This document shows positions 9,171 to 17,434 of a stretch of DNA of 64,000 bases, piece by piece (within the stretch, counting starts at the first letter, position 1; the number at the start of each line of letters is the position of its first letter). The DNA is from UBA7957 sp965222695 (GTDB taxonomy: Bacteria; Pseudomonadota; Gammaproteobacteria; Granulosicoccales; Granulosicoccaceae). Where the stretch lies: assembly GCA_965222695.1 (NCBI GenBank), contig OZ244967.1, positions 5,143,525 through 5,207,524 of the forward strand, written 5' to 3'. A program made the position numbers and the translations under genes. Under the pieces are notes generated by a model. The model searched no databases, had not been told where the DNA came from, and worked only from the letters and a program-made list of their open reading frames with translations.

Positions 9171-10241
9171 ATGTACGAGATAATCCGTAACTGGTATTTC
9201 CGGAATTTTTCAGATCCGCAGGCAGTGATGTTGTTGCTTGGTCTGATCATCCTTTTCGGCATTGTCATCCTAGTGGGCGATATTCTGGCGCCGGTTCTGG
9301 TCGCCGTCGTGATGGCTTACTTGTTGGAAGGCATAGTGAGTGCGATGGAGAGGCGGCACATTCCGCGTGGACTGGCAGCGACGATCGTATTGCTGGCTTT
9401 TCTGGTATTCACCATGGCATTGGTATTCGGTGTTTTCCCTTTGCTCTCCAAGCAAGTGACTCAACTGGTGCGGGAACTGCCTGCCATGATAGCGACGGGG
9501 CAGGATATGCTGCTGGCCCTGCCCGAGCGTTATCCGGCGCTTTTTACCGAGAAACAAATCAATGATGTCATCGACAATCTGCGTAACGAACTGGGATCCG
9601 TCGGGCAGGCTATAGTTTCCTTCTCTATCTCCAATGTTGCCAATATCCTGGTGCTGGGCATATATGCGGTTTTGGTGCCTTTGATCGTCTTTTTCACCCT
9701 GAAGGATAAAAAAATCATTCTTGAATGGGCCCGCAAATTTTTGCCGAGCAGCAGTGATCTATCCCTGGCGGTGTGGTTGGAAGTGGATGGCAAAATTGCC
9801 AACTATATCCGAGGTAAATTTATAGAAATTTTGATTGTCTGGGTGGTCACCTATGTGACTTTTGCACTGATGCATCTGAATTTTGCGATGTTGTTGAGTT
9901 TCCTGGTGGGCATCTCGGTTATTATTCCGTTTGTAGGTGCAGTGGCGGTGACCGTTCCGGTTGCCATTATCGCCTACTTCCAGTGGGGTATAGCAGCGCA
10001 GTTCTGGTATTTGTTGCTGGCCTACCAGGTAGTTCAAATCCTGGACGGAAACGTATTGGTACCCTTGCTGTTTTCAGAAGTCGTCAATCTGCATCCGATT
10101 GCGATTATTGTTGCGGTGTTATTTTTCGGCGGTTTGTGGGGGGTGTGGGGCGTGTTTTTTGCCATACCCCTGGCGACACTGATTCAAGCAGTGCTTAATG
10201 CCTGGCCGGAAGCGAGGGAGCCGGACCATCACCGTAGCTGA
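9171..10241 (+). CDS. AI-2E family transporter (PerM / YdiK type membrane protein)
   Basis: A 356-residue polytopic membrane protein of the family once called UPF0118. Hydrophobic segments occur at about residues 15-55, 65-90, 155-180, 210-240, 245-275 and 300-340. The family includes E. coli TqsA and PerM, but export of autoinducer 2 is shown for few members, so the transported substrate here is open; some relatives act as sodium/proton antiporters. It reads away from the convergent mgtE gene. Confidence 0.9.
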   Translation: MYEIIRNWYFRNFSDPQAVMLLLGLIILFGIVILVGDILAPVLVAVVMAYLLEGIVSAMERRHIPRGLAATIVLLAFLVFTMALVFGVFPLLSKQVTQLVRELPAMIATGQDMLLALPERYPALFTEKQINDVIDNLRNELGSVGQAIVSFSISNVANILVLGIYAVLVPLIVFFTLKDKKIILEWARKFLPSSSDLSLAVWLEVDGKIANYIRGKFIEILIVWVVTYVTFALMHLNFAMLLSFLVGISVIIPFVGAVAVTVPVAIIAYFQWGIAAQFWYLLLAYQVVQILDGNVLVPLLFSEVVNLHPIAIIVAVLFFGGLWGVWGVFFAIPLATLIQAVLNAWPEAREPDHHRS

Positions 10242-10293
10242 AACATCCGCTGGAATGCAAAGAAATTCTGCAGCCGGATGGCAGGGGGTTTCT

Positions 10294-11658
10294 TCAATCC
10301 AGCAGTATCAGGGTTGCCAATCCCAAAAAGGATAAAAGACCGACGACGTCTGTAACTGTCGTTAAGATAACGCCTCCGGCCAACGCGGGATCTATTTTCA
10401 GGGTTCTGAGTATGATCGGGATCAAAACACCTGACATCGCGGCCGCGCCCAGATTGGCTAAAATCGCCAGCCCGATCACTATGCCGATTTCATAATCGCC
10501 AAACCACCAATAGGTGACTACGCCGACAATACAGGCCCAAAGCGCACCGTTGAGTGCTCCGACCATGATTTCCTTCCAAAGCAGCAACCTTGCATTGGTT
10601 TTATTAATCTGGCCGAGCGCTTGTCCGCGAATCACGATCGTGAGCGTCTGGCTGCCCGCAATGCCTCCCATGCTGGGCACTATGGTCATGAGTATGGCAA
10701 GCGTGACCACCTTATCCAGTGTATCGGCAAATTGCGCGGTCACCCAGGCGGCGAGAAAGGCGGTCAACAGGTTTACACCCAGCCACAGCGCCCGTTTGCG
10801 GCTGCTTTTAAATACCGGAGCAAAGATGTCGTCTTCCTGCTTGAGCCCTGCCATACTCATGACCGATTGCTCGGCTTCGCCACGAATAACATCGACGACA
10901 TCGTCGACTGTAATTCTGCCCAGCAACTTACCTTTTGCATCGACGACGGCCACTGATACCAGATCATGGTCCTCAAACAAACGCGCCACTTCGAAATCGC
11001 TTTGCTCGACATTGACGACAGGATAATCCGATCGCATCACTTCATACACTATAGTGCCGGGGTCCCTGGTCAGCAGTCGTCTTAAGGGCAAGGCGCCCAA
11101 ATAGTAGCCGAAGCGGTCGACAACGATCAGCCGGTCGGTATGGCGTGACATCTCACCGCGAAGTCTCAGATAACGCAAAACCACATCGAGAGTGACGTCG
11201 GCACGCACGGTGATGGCATCCAGATCCATCAATCCTCCGGCACTGTCCTCGGGATAGGAAAGTACGGTTTCCAGCCGCATCCGGTCCTGGTAATCCATAT
11301 GGTTGAGCAGTTCATGGTTTAACTGCTCCGGAAGTGACTGTACGAAATCCGCCAGATCGTCAAGATCCATATGTTCTGAAATCTGGATCAGATGTTCGGC
11401 ATCCATATCGCTGACCAGGCTTTCCCGAACTTCATCGCCCAACTTCATCAGCACTTCGCCTTCATTATCCTGGCTGACCATTTTCCAGATCAATTGGCGT
11501 TTGCGCGGTGGCTGAGACTCTAACAGATCGGCAATTTCCGCGGGGTGCATTGCCTGCAGTATCGACTTTGCGGCATTGAACGAGCCGCTGTCGATAATCG
11601 CAGACACATCTGCCAGATGGTCTTGAGTTTCCGCCGGATCAGTTGGTTTTTCAGTCAT
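10294..11658 (-). CDS. mgtE: Magnesium transporter MgtE
   Basis: A 454-residue Mg2+ channel/transporter. It has an N-terminal superhelical MgtE_N domain (about residues 15-125), two CBS domains (about 130-255) that sense cytoplasmic Mg2+, and a C-terminal pore domain with five helices (about 285-454) including VPSMGGIAGSQTLTIVIRGQ. Length is typical. GGGG lies seven bases before the ATG. It is convergent with the AI-2E gene. The short region upstream has no visible Mg2+ riboswitch and runs into the MITE-like elements. Confidence 0.96.
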   Translation of the reverse strand: MTEKPTDPAETQDHLADVSAIIDSGSFNAAKSILQAMHPAEIADLLESQPPRKRQLIWKMVSQDNEGEVLMKLGDEVRESLVSDMDAEHLIQISEHMDLDDLADFVQSLPEQLNHELLNHMDYQDRMRLETVLSYPEDSAGGLMDLDAITVRADVTLDVVLRYLRLRGEMSRHTDRLIVVDRFGYYLGALPLRRLLTRDPGTIVYEVMRSDYPVVNVEQSDFEVARLFEDHDLVSVAVVDAKGKLLGRITVDDVVDVIRGEAEQSVMSMAGLKQEDDIFAPVFKSSRKRALWLGVNLLTAFLAAWVTAQFADTLDKVVTLAILMTIVPSMGGIAGSQTLTIVIRGQALGQINKTNARLLLWKEIMVGALNGALWACIVGVVTYWWFGDYEIGIVIGLAILANLGAAAMSGVLIPIILRTLKIDPALAGGVILTTVTDVVGLLSFLGLATLILLD

Positions 11659-11766
11659 GCAAACCCCATCGGCTGTAAAGGATCGAGTAGTTTGAAATGA
11701 TATCTGCAGAGGGTGGATTAGCCCGGATTTGCAGCGATGTATTATTCCTACTTCCCTATTATAGGT

Positions 11767-12028
11767 CTAGTACTCTGACCACCTAATTATTTAGGATTCA
11801 GAGCTCCCCTGATCGGGCAAGACAAGGCGCGCTCCGCAGGGAATGGCAAGCCCTTTTCAAGGAGTGCATGCCCGATCAGGGGGGCTCCCTTCGGGCCAGC
11901 CACAAAGCGCTCATCTGCGTTGTTGCGCTCCCTTGAATTAGCGCAGGCTAGTCCGGCGGTCGCGCGTTTAGCTTCTGAGCGCTTTGTGACTGGCTGCATC
12001 CGAAATAATTAGGTGGTCAGAGTACTAG
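11767..12028. mobile_element. MITE-like palindromic element 1, 262 bases, CTAG-bounded
   Basis: Perfect 26-base terminal inverted repeats at 11767-11792 and 12003-12028 begin and end with CTAG. Inside are two hairpin arms: 11806-11819 with 11869-11882 (14 of 14 bases pair), and 11901-11913 with 11976-11988 (13 of 13). The arms are separated by GCTCCCTTCGGGC (11884-11896). There is no credible coding sequence. The layout is the same as in the abutting element 2, with which it shares the CTAG at 12025-12028. CTAG fits the target preference of IS5-type transposases, but the parent element is not known. Confidence 0.8.
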
Positions 12029-12294
12029 TAGTCCGTCCACTTGATAAGTACGGGTTCAGAGCCGCAGAGCCGTTTCACAGCAAGGCGCTGCTCGCAGACA
12101 ATGGTTGTTCCATTATCAAGAGCAGCAACGCCGCTGTGGGACGGCTCTGCAGCTCCCTTCGGGCGGGCCTGACTGCGCCCGCAGACTGCGTTGCTATTGC
12201 TCGACGTAGCCCAACTATGTCTTCGCAACAGCGCCTTGCTGCGAACGCAGTCAGGCCCGCTGAACCCGAACTTATCAAGTGGACGGACTACTAG
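12025..12294. mobile_element. MITE-like palindromic element 2, 270 bases, CTAG-bounded
   Basis: Thirty-five-base terminal inverted repeats (12025-12059 and 12260-12294, one mismatch) start and end with CTAG. Two internal arms are present: 12065-12081 with 12133-12149 (15 of 17 pair), and 12163-12184 with 12239-12260 (20 of 22). The 13-mer GCTCCCTTCGGGC (12152-12164) lies between the arms, identical to element 1. The terminal repeats resemble those of element 1 (consensus TA-TC-G-CCAC-T-AT). It is non-coding: the open frames across it exist on both strands only because it is palindromic. Confidence 0.8.
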
Positions 12295-12393
12295 CCGGAT
12301 ACTATTAAAAAGCAGGGCTTGTGCCATGGCATCTGCTTGATTTCGGCGAATAAGGTATAGTGTCTGATTTGTGATCTTAATAAGGTTAGGTGT

Positions 12394-12855
12394 ATGGCTT
12401 TAGCGGTGCTTATCCACCTGTTGAGTGTGGTCATCTGGGTGGGCGGGATGTTCTTTGCCTGGGTTGTGTTGCGGCCGGCGGCCGGGCAACAGCTTGACGG
12501 GCCGAATCGGCTGCGACTATGGAACCAGGTGTTCCGCAATTTTTTCCGCTGGGTCTGGCCCGCGGTTGTGTTGATTCTGCTCAGCGGATACTGGATGATA
12601 TTCACGGTGTTCGGCGGAATGGGCCGGGTAGGATTATATATTCATATCATGCAGTTGATCGGCATCGTCATGATGTTGATTTATGCCTATTTATATTTTT
12701 TACCCTATGCCCGCTTCAGGAAACACGTCGAGGCAGAACAATACAAAGCGGCTTCTGCCGATCTGGCGGTGATCAGACGCATTGTAGGAACCAATCTGAT
12801 ACTGGGTTTGGTGGTCATCGCCGTTGCGGCTACCGGCCGGTATATCATGCCATAA
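12394..12855 (+). CDS. CopD-family / DUF2269-like integral membrane protein
   Basis: A 153-residue protein with four predicted membrane helices (about 3-25, 50-72, 80-105 and 125-150). HLLSVVIWVGGMFFAW in helix 1 and conserved histidines resemble the CopD/YphA membrane family. CopD is linked to copper resistance, but small single-domain relatives are widespread without copper genes, and none are nearby. Function unknown. A GC-rich stem-loop lacking a T-tract follows the stop codon. Confidence 0.8.
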   Translation: MALAVLIHLLSVVIWVGGMFFAWVVLRPAAGQQLDGPNRLRLWNQVFRNFFRWVWPAVVLILLSGYWMIFTVFGGMGRVGLYIHIMQLIGIVMMLIYAYLYFLPYARFRKHVEAEQYKAASADLAVIRRIVGTNLILGLVVIAVAATGRYIMP

Positions 12856-12921
12856 CCGGTCCGTTTTAACGGACCCGGTGTGACGACTTCATCATCGACC
12901 GGCAAAGACGGGAGAAGAACC

Positions 12922-13554
12922 ATGTTATTCGGCAGCAAGAAAACTGAAATGGTTAGCGAAGACTCTGCAATTAAAGGCAGAGATACTCCTATAACCGTAC
13001 CGGAATTGCATTATGTCCTGAGGCGATCCATGACGCCCCCCTATCCTGAGGGCGCGGCTATGGTCGATCTGGGTATGGGTTGTTTTTGGGGTGCGGAACG
13101 CAAGTTCTGGACGTTGGACGGCGTGTTCACTACCGCTGTGGGGTACGCAGGTGGTTATACGCTCAACCCCGTTTATGAAGAAGTCTGTACAGGTCGCACC
13201 GGCCACACCGAAGCGGTACGTGTCGTCTATCTGAAGACTGAAATCGGATTAAATCAAATTCTTCGGGTATTTTGGGAATCCCATGATCCGACACAGGGTA
13301 TGCGCCAGGGCAATGATGTGGGAACGCAGTACCGTTCCGCAGTCTACCTCTATTCGGATGAGGATATTGAGGTGGCATTGAAGTCTAAAAATCATTATCA
13401 ACAATCCCTGAGCAGTAAGGGATTCGGCAGCATCACCACAGAAATCCTCAAAGCCAGAAATTTCTTCTTTGCCGAGGACTATCATCAGCAATATCTGGCT
13501 AAGAACCCTGCGGGCTATTGCGGTCTTGGCGGTACCGGAGTGAGATTTGCATAG
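12922..13554 (+). CDS. msrA: Peptide methionine sulfoxide reductase A
   Basis: A 210-residue enzyme that reduces methionine-S-sulfoxide in proteins, using thioredoxin for recycling. The catalytic GCFWG motif is at Cys54; GYAGGY and GRTGHTEAVRVVY follow, as in E. coli MsrA (212 residues). I start at ATG 12922, preceded by GGGAGAAGAACC, rather than at a GTG 14 codons upstream. The C-terminal GYCGLGGTGV region carries a candidate resolving cysteine. It stands before the PPK2 gene, with a 33-base gap. Confidence 0.96.
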   Translation: MLFGSKKTEMVSEDSAIKGRDTPITVPELHYVLRRSMTPPYPEGAAMVDLGMGCFWGAERKFWTLDGVFTTAVGYAGGYTLNPVYEEVCTGRTGHTEAVRVVYLKTEIGLNQILRVFWESHDPTQGMRQGNDVGTQYRSAVYLYSDEDIEVALKSKNHYQQSLSSKGFGSITTEILKARNFFFAEDYHQQYLAKNPAGYCGLGGTGVRFA

Positions 13555-13587
13555 GCTTGTCATACCGTCTTTTGGATCAAACCGTCT

Positions 13588-14451
13588 ATGTTTAATGAAT
13601 TTCTCGTACCATTCGATGGATCTTTTCAACTAAGCGAATCGGCAACAAAGCCGCAGTTAACTGCCGGACTTGATGAAGGCTTCTACAAGAAGAAGTTAAA
13701 AAAGGAAATCAAAAAAATCAGCCGCCTTCAGGAGTTGCTTTATGCGCATGATCAGTTTTCGGTATTGCTGGTTTTTCAGGCCATGGATGCAGCCGGCAAG
13801 GACAGCACGATCCGCGCGGTGCTGAGTGGCGTTAATCCCGCCGGCTGTCAGGTCGCATCTTTCAAAAAACCTTCAGCCGAAGAATTGGATCATGATTTTC
13901 TCTGGCGCACGACAAAGCGATTGCCCGAACGGGGCAGAATCGGTGTGTTTAATCGCAGCCACTATGAAGAAGTCTTGGTCGTGAAAGTCCACCCGGAATA
14001 TCTGCAGACCGCGAAATTGCCGGGCGAAGTCGATACAGACGACTTCTGGCGGTATCGCTATCGTTCCATTCGCCATTATGAAGAGCACCTCTCCCACAAT
14101 GGCATAGTGATTTTGAAATTCTGGTTGAACGTTTCCTTGGACGAACAGAAACGTCGCTTTCTTGCACGCCTGGATAACCCGGACAAATTCTGGAAATTCT
14201 CGGCCGGCGACATCGATGAGCGTGCCCGTTGGGAGGACTATATGAATGCCTATGAATCGGCATTAAATCAAACATCGAGGGAATATGCGCCTTGGTATGC
14301 CATCCCCGCGGACAATAAACCGTTTATGCGATTTCAGGTAGCCAGAACGATCCGCAAGACCCTGGAAAGTCTCGATATGCACTATCCGCAGGTCGCGCGG
14401 GAGGATATTCTGCAGCATGCGGATATCCGGAAAATGCTGGAGTCTCAGTGA
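13588..14451 (+). CDS. ppk2: Polyphosphate kinase 2 family protein (polyphosphate:nucleotide phosphotransferase)
   Basis: A 287-residue single-domain PPK2, which transfers phosphate between polyphosphate and nucleoside mono- or diphosphates. The Walker A loop is MDAAGKDSTI near residue 70. The motif RGRIGVFNRSHYEEVLVVKVHP (about 117-138) carries the Walker B region and the lid arginines. The C-terminus has the usual PWYAIPADNKPFMRFQVARTI block. Length suits class I or III; the preferred direction and nucleotide cannot be decided here. The ribosome-binding site is weak. Confidence 0.92.
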   Translation: MFNEFLVPFDGSFQLSESATKPQLTAGLDEGFYKKKLKKEIKKISRLQELLYAHDQFSVLLVFQAMDAAGKDSTIRAVLSGVNPAGCQVASFKKPSAEELDHDFLWRTTKRLPERGRIGVFNRSHYEEVLVVKVHPEYLQTAKLPGEVDTDDFWRYRYRSIRHYEEHLSHNGIVILKFWLNVSLDEQKRRFLARLDNPDKFWKFSAGDIDERARWEDYMNAYESALNQTSREYAPWYAIPADNKPFMRFQVARTIRKTLESLDMHYPQVAREDILQHADIRKMLESQ

Positions 14452-14643
14452 GTGCCGGGATTGTGTATTTTTTCCGTTTGTCTGCTGTCCCGTTATTGAT
14501 ACGGAAATTGACAGCATCTTTTACAAATCAATCTATTGTCAAAACCCCGTTCGGCGAGTAAATTGCATTAACCCTATTGTCATTTAACCGAACTAAGATG
14601 GCGGCCTGTTGTCACTATACTAATCGCTTATAAGAAGGAATCA

Positions 14644-14832
14644 ATGAAGCCAGCAATCAGTCATGAGCAACGCAGAATCAGACTCGTGCGAATTCCCACC
14701 TCAGTGTCTTACGCAGCGGTGATCAACAGTAAGAACGAGGAAATTGAAATTACCGACGAGATGGTAAAAAAAGCCTGTGAGTTGATCGAGAAGGACTTGG
14801 TCTTCCCCTTTGCCGGAAACTTATCCCACTAA
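14644..14832 (+). CDS. Small hypothetical protein, 62 residues
   Basis: AAGGAATCA before the ATG is a good ribosome-binding site, which supports a real gene. The protein is charged and has no signal or membrane segment. The central part (VINSKNEEIEITDEMVKKACELIEK) looks like a short beta-turn plus helix. It may belong to a small PA1571-type family known from pseudomonads, but I hold that only weakly. No function is proposed. It is a stand-alone gene between PPK2 and the convergent lipoprotein gene. Confidence 0.65.
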   Translation: MKPAISHEQRRIRLVRIPTSVSYAAVINSKNEEIEITDEMVKKACELIEKDLVFPFAGNLSH

Positions 14833-14893
14833 TCGCGATTTCGGTACTCAATCTGATTCGGGATTGAGAGTCGAACCTGTTCGCAAAACCGGC

Positions 14894-16234
14894 TCAGTCA
14901 CCGATAATGTTAACAGAGGTGTTGCTGATCACGCCTCCATTGGCATTGTCCACGACTGAAAGCTGGCAACTGCCGGTATTGGTGGCGGATATGGAAATCG
15001 TGCTGCCGTTATTGCTCTCCAGGGAACAATCCCCGCCTAATTGCCATGCGTAACTTGGCGTCTGGATTTCCCAAAAGGTGTCTGCAATATATGTCGCCCT
15101 TTGCCCCGGTTCCATTTGTTTGAGCCCGCCTATAACGACTCTGGGTGTCACGTTGCTGAAGTCGAAAGAATTAAATTCACCTGTTACCCGGCCGCTTTTA
15201 CCCGAGTTGTCATTATTGATTACGCTGACTTCAAATTCGTGATCGCTATTACCGACTTTACCCTCCGCGGCTCGTTTCGGCGATGCGTATTGCAAGTGAT
15301 AGTAACTGTTCGCGTAGCGCCGTAAGGACTCGCGGATTCCGGACAAAACAGGGGATAATTCAGCAAAACTCTCGATACTGAAACTACCCGCGGTACCGAT
15401 CTGTTCCAGCACGTCCTCATTGATATCTTCGCCGACTCCTATGGTAATCACTTTTTTGTTATCGATCGCACTGAGTGTGTCGGAGAGGGTGCTGCGGCCG
15501 GCGGTGTCTGTACCGTCGGTAATCAGAATGACTACGCCGTCGTGTATATTATTGATGCTTTCGCCGGGTTGCCATAAATTGATGGCAAATTCCACCGCAC
15601 CGTAAAGATCGGTAGGCGTGATCGAAATCGGCAGCGTGATAGCTTCCAGCGCATTGACGATATGTGCCGGGCTGGTTGAAAAATCCTTTATTCTCATGAC
15701 GCTGTCGTTAAATGCATAAATCGCCACTCTCTGCCCCGAAAACAAACGGGAATTACCGGTCGCCGGATCGCGAATCAGTTCATTTACCGCTTGCTTCATA
15801 TTAGCGAGATCCGAGATTCTGATGCTGCTGCTGATATCGAGCATCACCATGGTATCCAACACATAGGGCAAAAACTCTCTGCCGATCAGCTCACTGGCCG
15901 ACTCGTTGGCCGGCAGTGGCTCGTCGTCTTCCTTTATCTGGAAATCACTGGCCGTCAGGCTTTCGATGGGGATGTTGTTTTTATCCCTGGCTTGAAAAAG
16001 AACGGAAACCACCGATGGCTGTTCGCTGGTGAAGTCGACCAGATCGAGTTCAACGTAGCTCGGATCTGCGGGAGTATCATCGTTTAGAACCGTACTGCCG
16101 CCACCTCCGGCATTGCTGCCGCTCGTATCGATATCACGATCGATTCCGTCGGTACAAGAGGATACTAAAAGGCTGCTCAGCAGAGCTGAAGCCAAGAGTT
16201 GTCTTTTCACGAGGGGTTGAGTCTGAATTTTCAT
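14894..16234 (-). CDS. Lipoprotein with von Willebrand factor A domain
   Basis: A 446-residue predicted lipoprotein. The signal peptide ends in the lipobox LVSSC with Cys27, followed by a glycine-rich linker. The vWA domain spans about residues 105-300, with a MIDAS motif DISSSIR, an acidic strand VVILITDGTD, and a threonine in between, so metal-dependent adhesion seems intact. After it comes a beta-rich region (to about 360) and a C-terminal Ig-like domain with three cysteine-bearing strands. It is probably exposed on the outer membrane or in the periplasm. The partner is unknown and no MoxR-type ATPase is beside it. Confidence 0.85.
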   Translation of the reverse strand: MKIQTQPLVKRQLLASALLSSLLVSSCTDGIDRDIDTSGSNAGGGGSTVLNDDTPADPSYVELDLVDFTSEQPSVVSVLFQARDKNNIPIESLTASDFQIKEDDEPLPANESASELIGREFLPYVLDTMVMLDISSSIRISDLANMKQAVNELIRDPATGNSRLFSGQRVAIYAFNDSVMRIKDFSTSPAHIVNALEAITLPISITPTDLYGAVEFAINLWQPGESINNIHDGVVILITDGTDTAGRSTLSDTLSAIDNKKVITIGVGEDINEDVLEQIGTAGSFSIESFAELSPVLSGIRESLRRYANSYYHLQYASPKRAAEGKVGNSDHEFEVSVINNDNSGKSGRVTGEFNSFDFSNVTPRVVIGGLKQMEPGQRATYIADTFWEIQTPSYAWQLGGDCSLESNNGSTISISATNTGSCQLSVVDNANGGVISNTSVNIIGD

Positions 16235-16518
16235 TCCAACGGTTTCTTAATCAGCCATGTGGATCCGTAATTGCCGCCAGTGCATAAAATAAAACACAGG
16301 AGCGACTACTCCGTCCGGACAATCACTATGAAAGCAGAAACTCGGCCAAAACAGTGCTCCCAGGGATAACGTCACCGGTAGTAGCGCACCTGCACCCACA
16401 ATCCGGCTTTGCCGGGAATTCTGGCTCGATCTGAATCCGTAATGCTTATCCTGACGGAGTACTCGACCTGTATCATGTAGTATAGCTAGCAATTAAAGAA
16501 CTGCTGGAATTTCAATTT

Positions 16519-17031
16519 ATGACAACTCTTGATCGCAACAAGCGGCTTAATTTTCTCAATAGAGAACTTTTCGACGAATTAAATTCACAGGCGTGTGCGA
16601 GTTCTCGCCGGCGGGCTCACCGAAATCTCCATGAACACGCTGATGAGCCGGTACAACGCCTGCTGATCGCTTTACAGACAGACACTTTTATCAGGGTGCA
16701 TCGGCATTATCGACAACAAAAACGGGAGCTATTGGTCGTGATTCAGGGCGCCTTTGACTGCCTGATATTCAGTGAAAGCGGGCAGTTGCTTGAACGCCAC
16801 CGGCTCGGTCACCAAAGTGAACTCAGGGGCCTGGAAATTCCACCGGATGCTTGGCATTCAATCCTGTGCACCCAGCCTGATACCATTGTGCTGGAAATCA
16901 AGCAGGGACCTTATATTCCGTCACTGGCCGCGGAGTTCGCCCCCTGGTGCCCCCAAGAAGGAGGAACGGCATCCAAAGGGTTTCTGCAATGGATGAGGGG
17001 AGCAAACTGCGGGGATGATTACCTCGCTTGA
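16519..17031 (+). CDS. WbuC-family cupin-fold metalloprotein
   Basis: A 170-residue protein of the WbuC family. The pattern RRRAHRNLHEHADEPVQRLLIAL near residues 30-52, then HRHYRQQKRELLVVIQG, and H in PPDAWHSI are the conserved metal-binding cupin positions. WbuC proteins are common in O-antigen and other polysaccharide loci, though their reaction is not established. Its position next to the envelope operon at 17.4-23.9 kb agrees with that, but it is on the opposite strand. Confidence 0.85.
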   Translation: MTTLDRNKRLNFLNRELFDELNSQACASSRRRAHRNLHEHADEPVQRLLIALQTDTFIRVHRHYRQQKRELLVVIQGAFDCLIFSESGQLLERHRLGHQSELRGLEIPPDAWHSILCTQPDTIVLEIKQGPYIPSLAAEFAPWCPQEGGTASKGFLQWMRGANCGDDYLA

Positions 17032-17034
17032 AGA

Positions 17035-17403
17035 TTATTGTCGGGCAAGATCTACAAAGGGTTTTATCGAAAAATAAAGGATTAAAGCCGTACCGGCCAA
17101 AGCGAGCAGATAGATAAACGGATTACGCAGAAACAGGCCCAGTACGCTCACGGCTTCACCCTGTTCGACTTGCTGACGGTAAGCCTCACGAGATTGCTCG
17201 CCCAGCCTATGCTGAAATGCGTCGATACAAGCACGGGCTTTTTCCCATTGAGCATCGTTTTTAAGCCAGATGGCGGCTACGGATATGCCCCAGTTTCCGG
17301 CCGTGGTTTCATACCACTCAATTCCGTTCTCATCCAGCAGTTCCCTGATTGCCTGGGCTTCGCTGTCGGGGACGTATCGTAAGGGAAATAATAGCTTAGC
17401 CAT
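17035..17403 (-). CDS. DUF6164 family protein
   Basis: A 122-residue protein with an N-terminal soluble domain (about 1-60: DSEAQAIRELLDENGIEWYETTAGNWGISVAAIW, DUF6164-like) and one C-terminal membrane helix (about 93-115). Function unknown. Relatives sense or bind through the small alpha/beta domain, by analogy only. It lies 31 bases downstream of the last gene of the phosphonate/CDP-glycerol operon on the same strand, so it may be read through, but its content does not suggest a role there. Confidence 0.8.
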   Translation of the reverse strand: MAKLLFPLRYVPDSEAQAIRELLDENGIEWYETTAGNWGISVAAIWLKNDAQWEKARACIDAFQHRLGEQSREAYRQQVEQGEAVSVLGLFLRNPFIYLLALAGTALILYFSIKPFVDLARQ

Positions 17404-17434
17404 GATTTCTAGCCTGTCGGCGAGAGGGTATTGT

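Noticed and set aside
11787..11999. A 70-codon minus-strand frame inside element 1
   Set aside because: It spans the hairpin arms of a non-coding palindromic element and has no start signal.
12013..12327. Open frames of 93 and 100 codons on opposite strands with nearly the same start (VVRPLDK) and end (LIKWTDY)
   Set aside because: They are products of the inverted repeats of element 2; the protein ends match only because the DNA ends are complementary. No ribosome-binding sites.
16247..16492. An 81-codon minus-strand frame upstream of the vWA lipoprotein
   Set aside because: No ribosome-binding site, no similarity to known families, and it fills the divergent promoter region.
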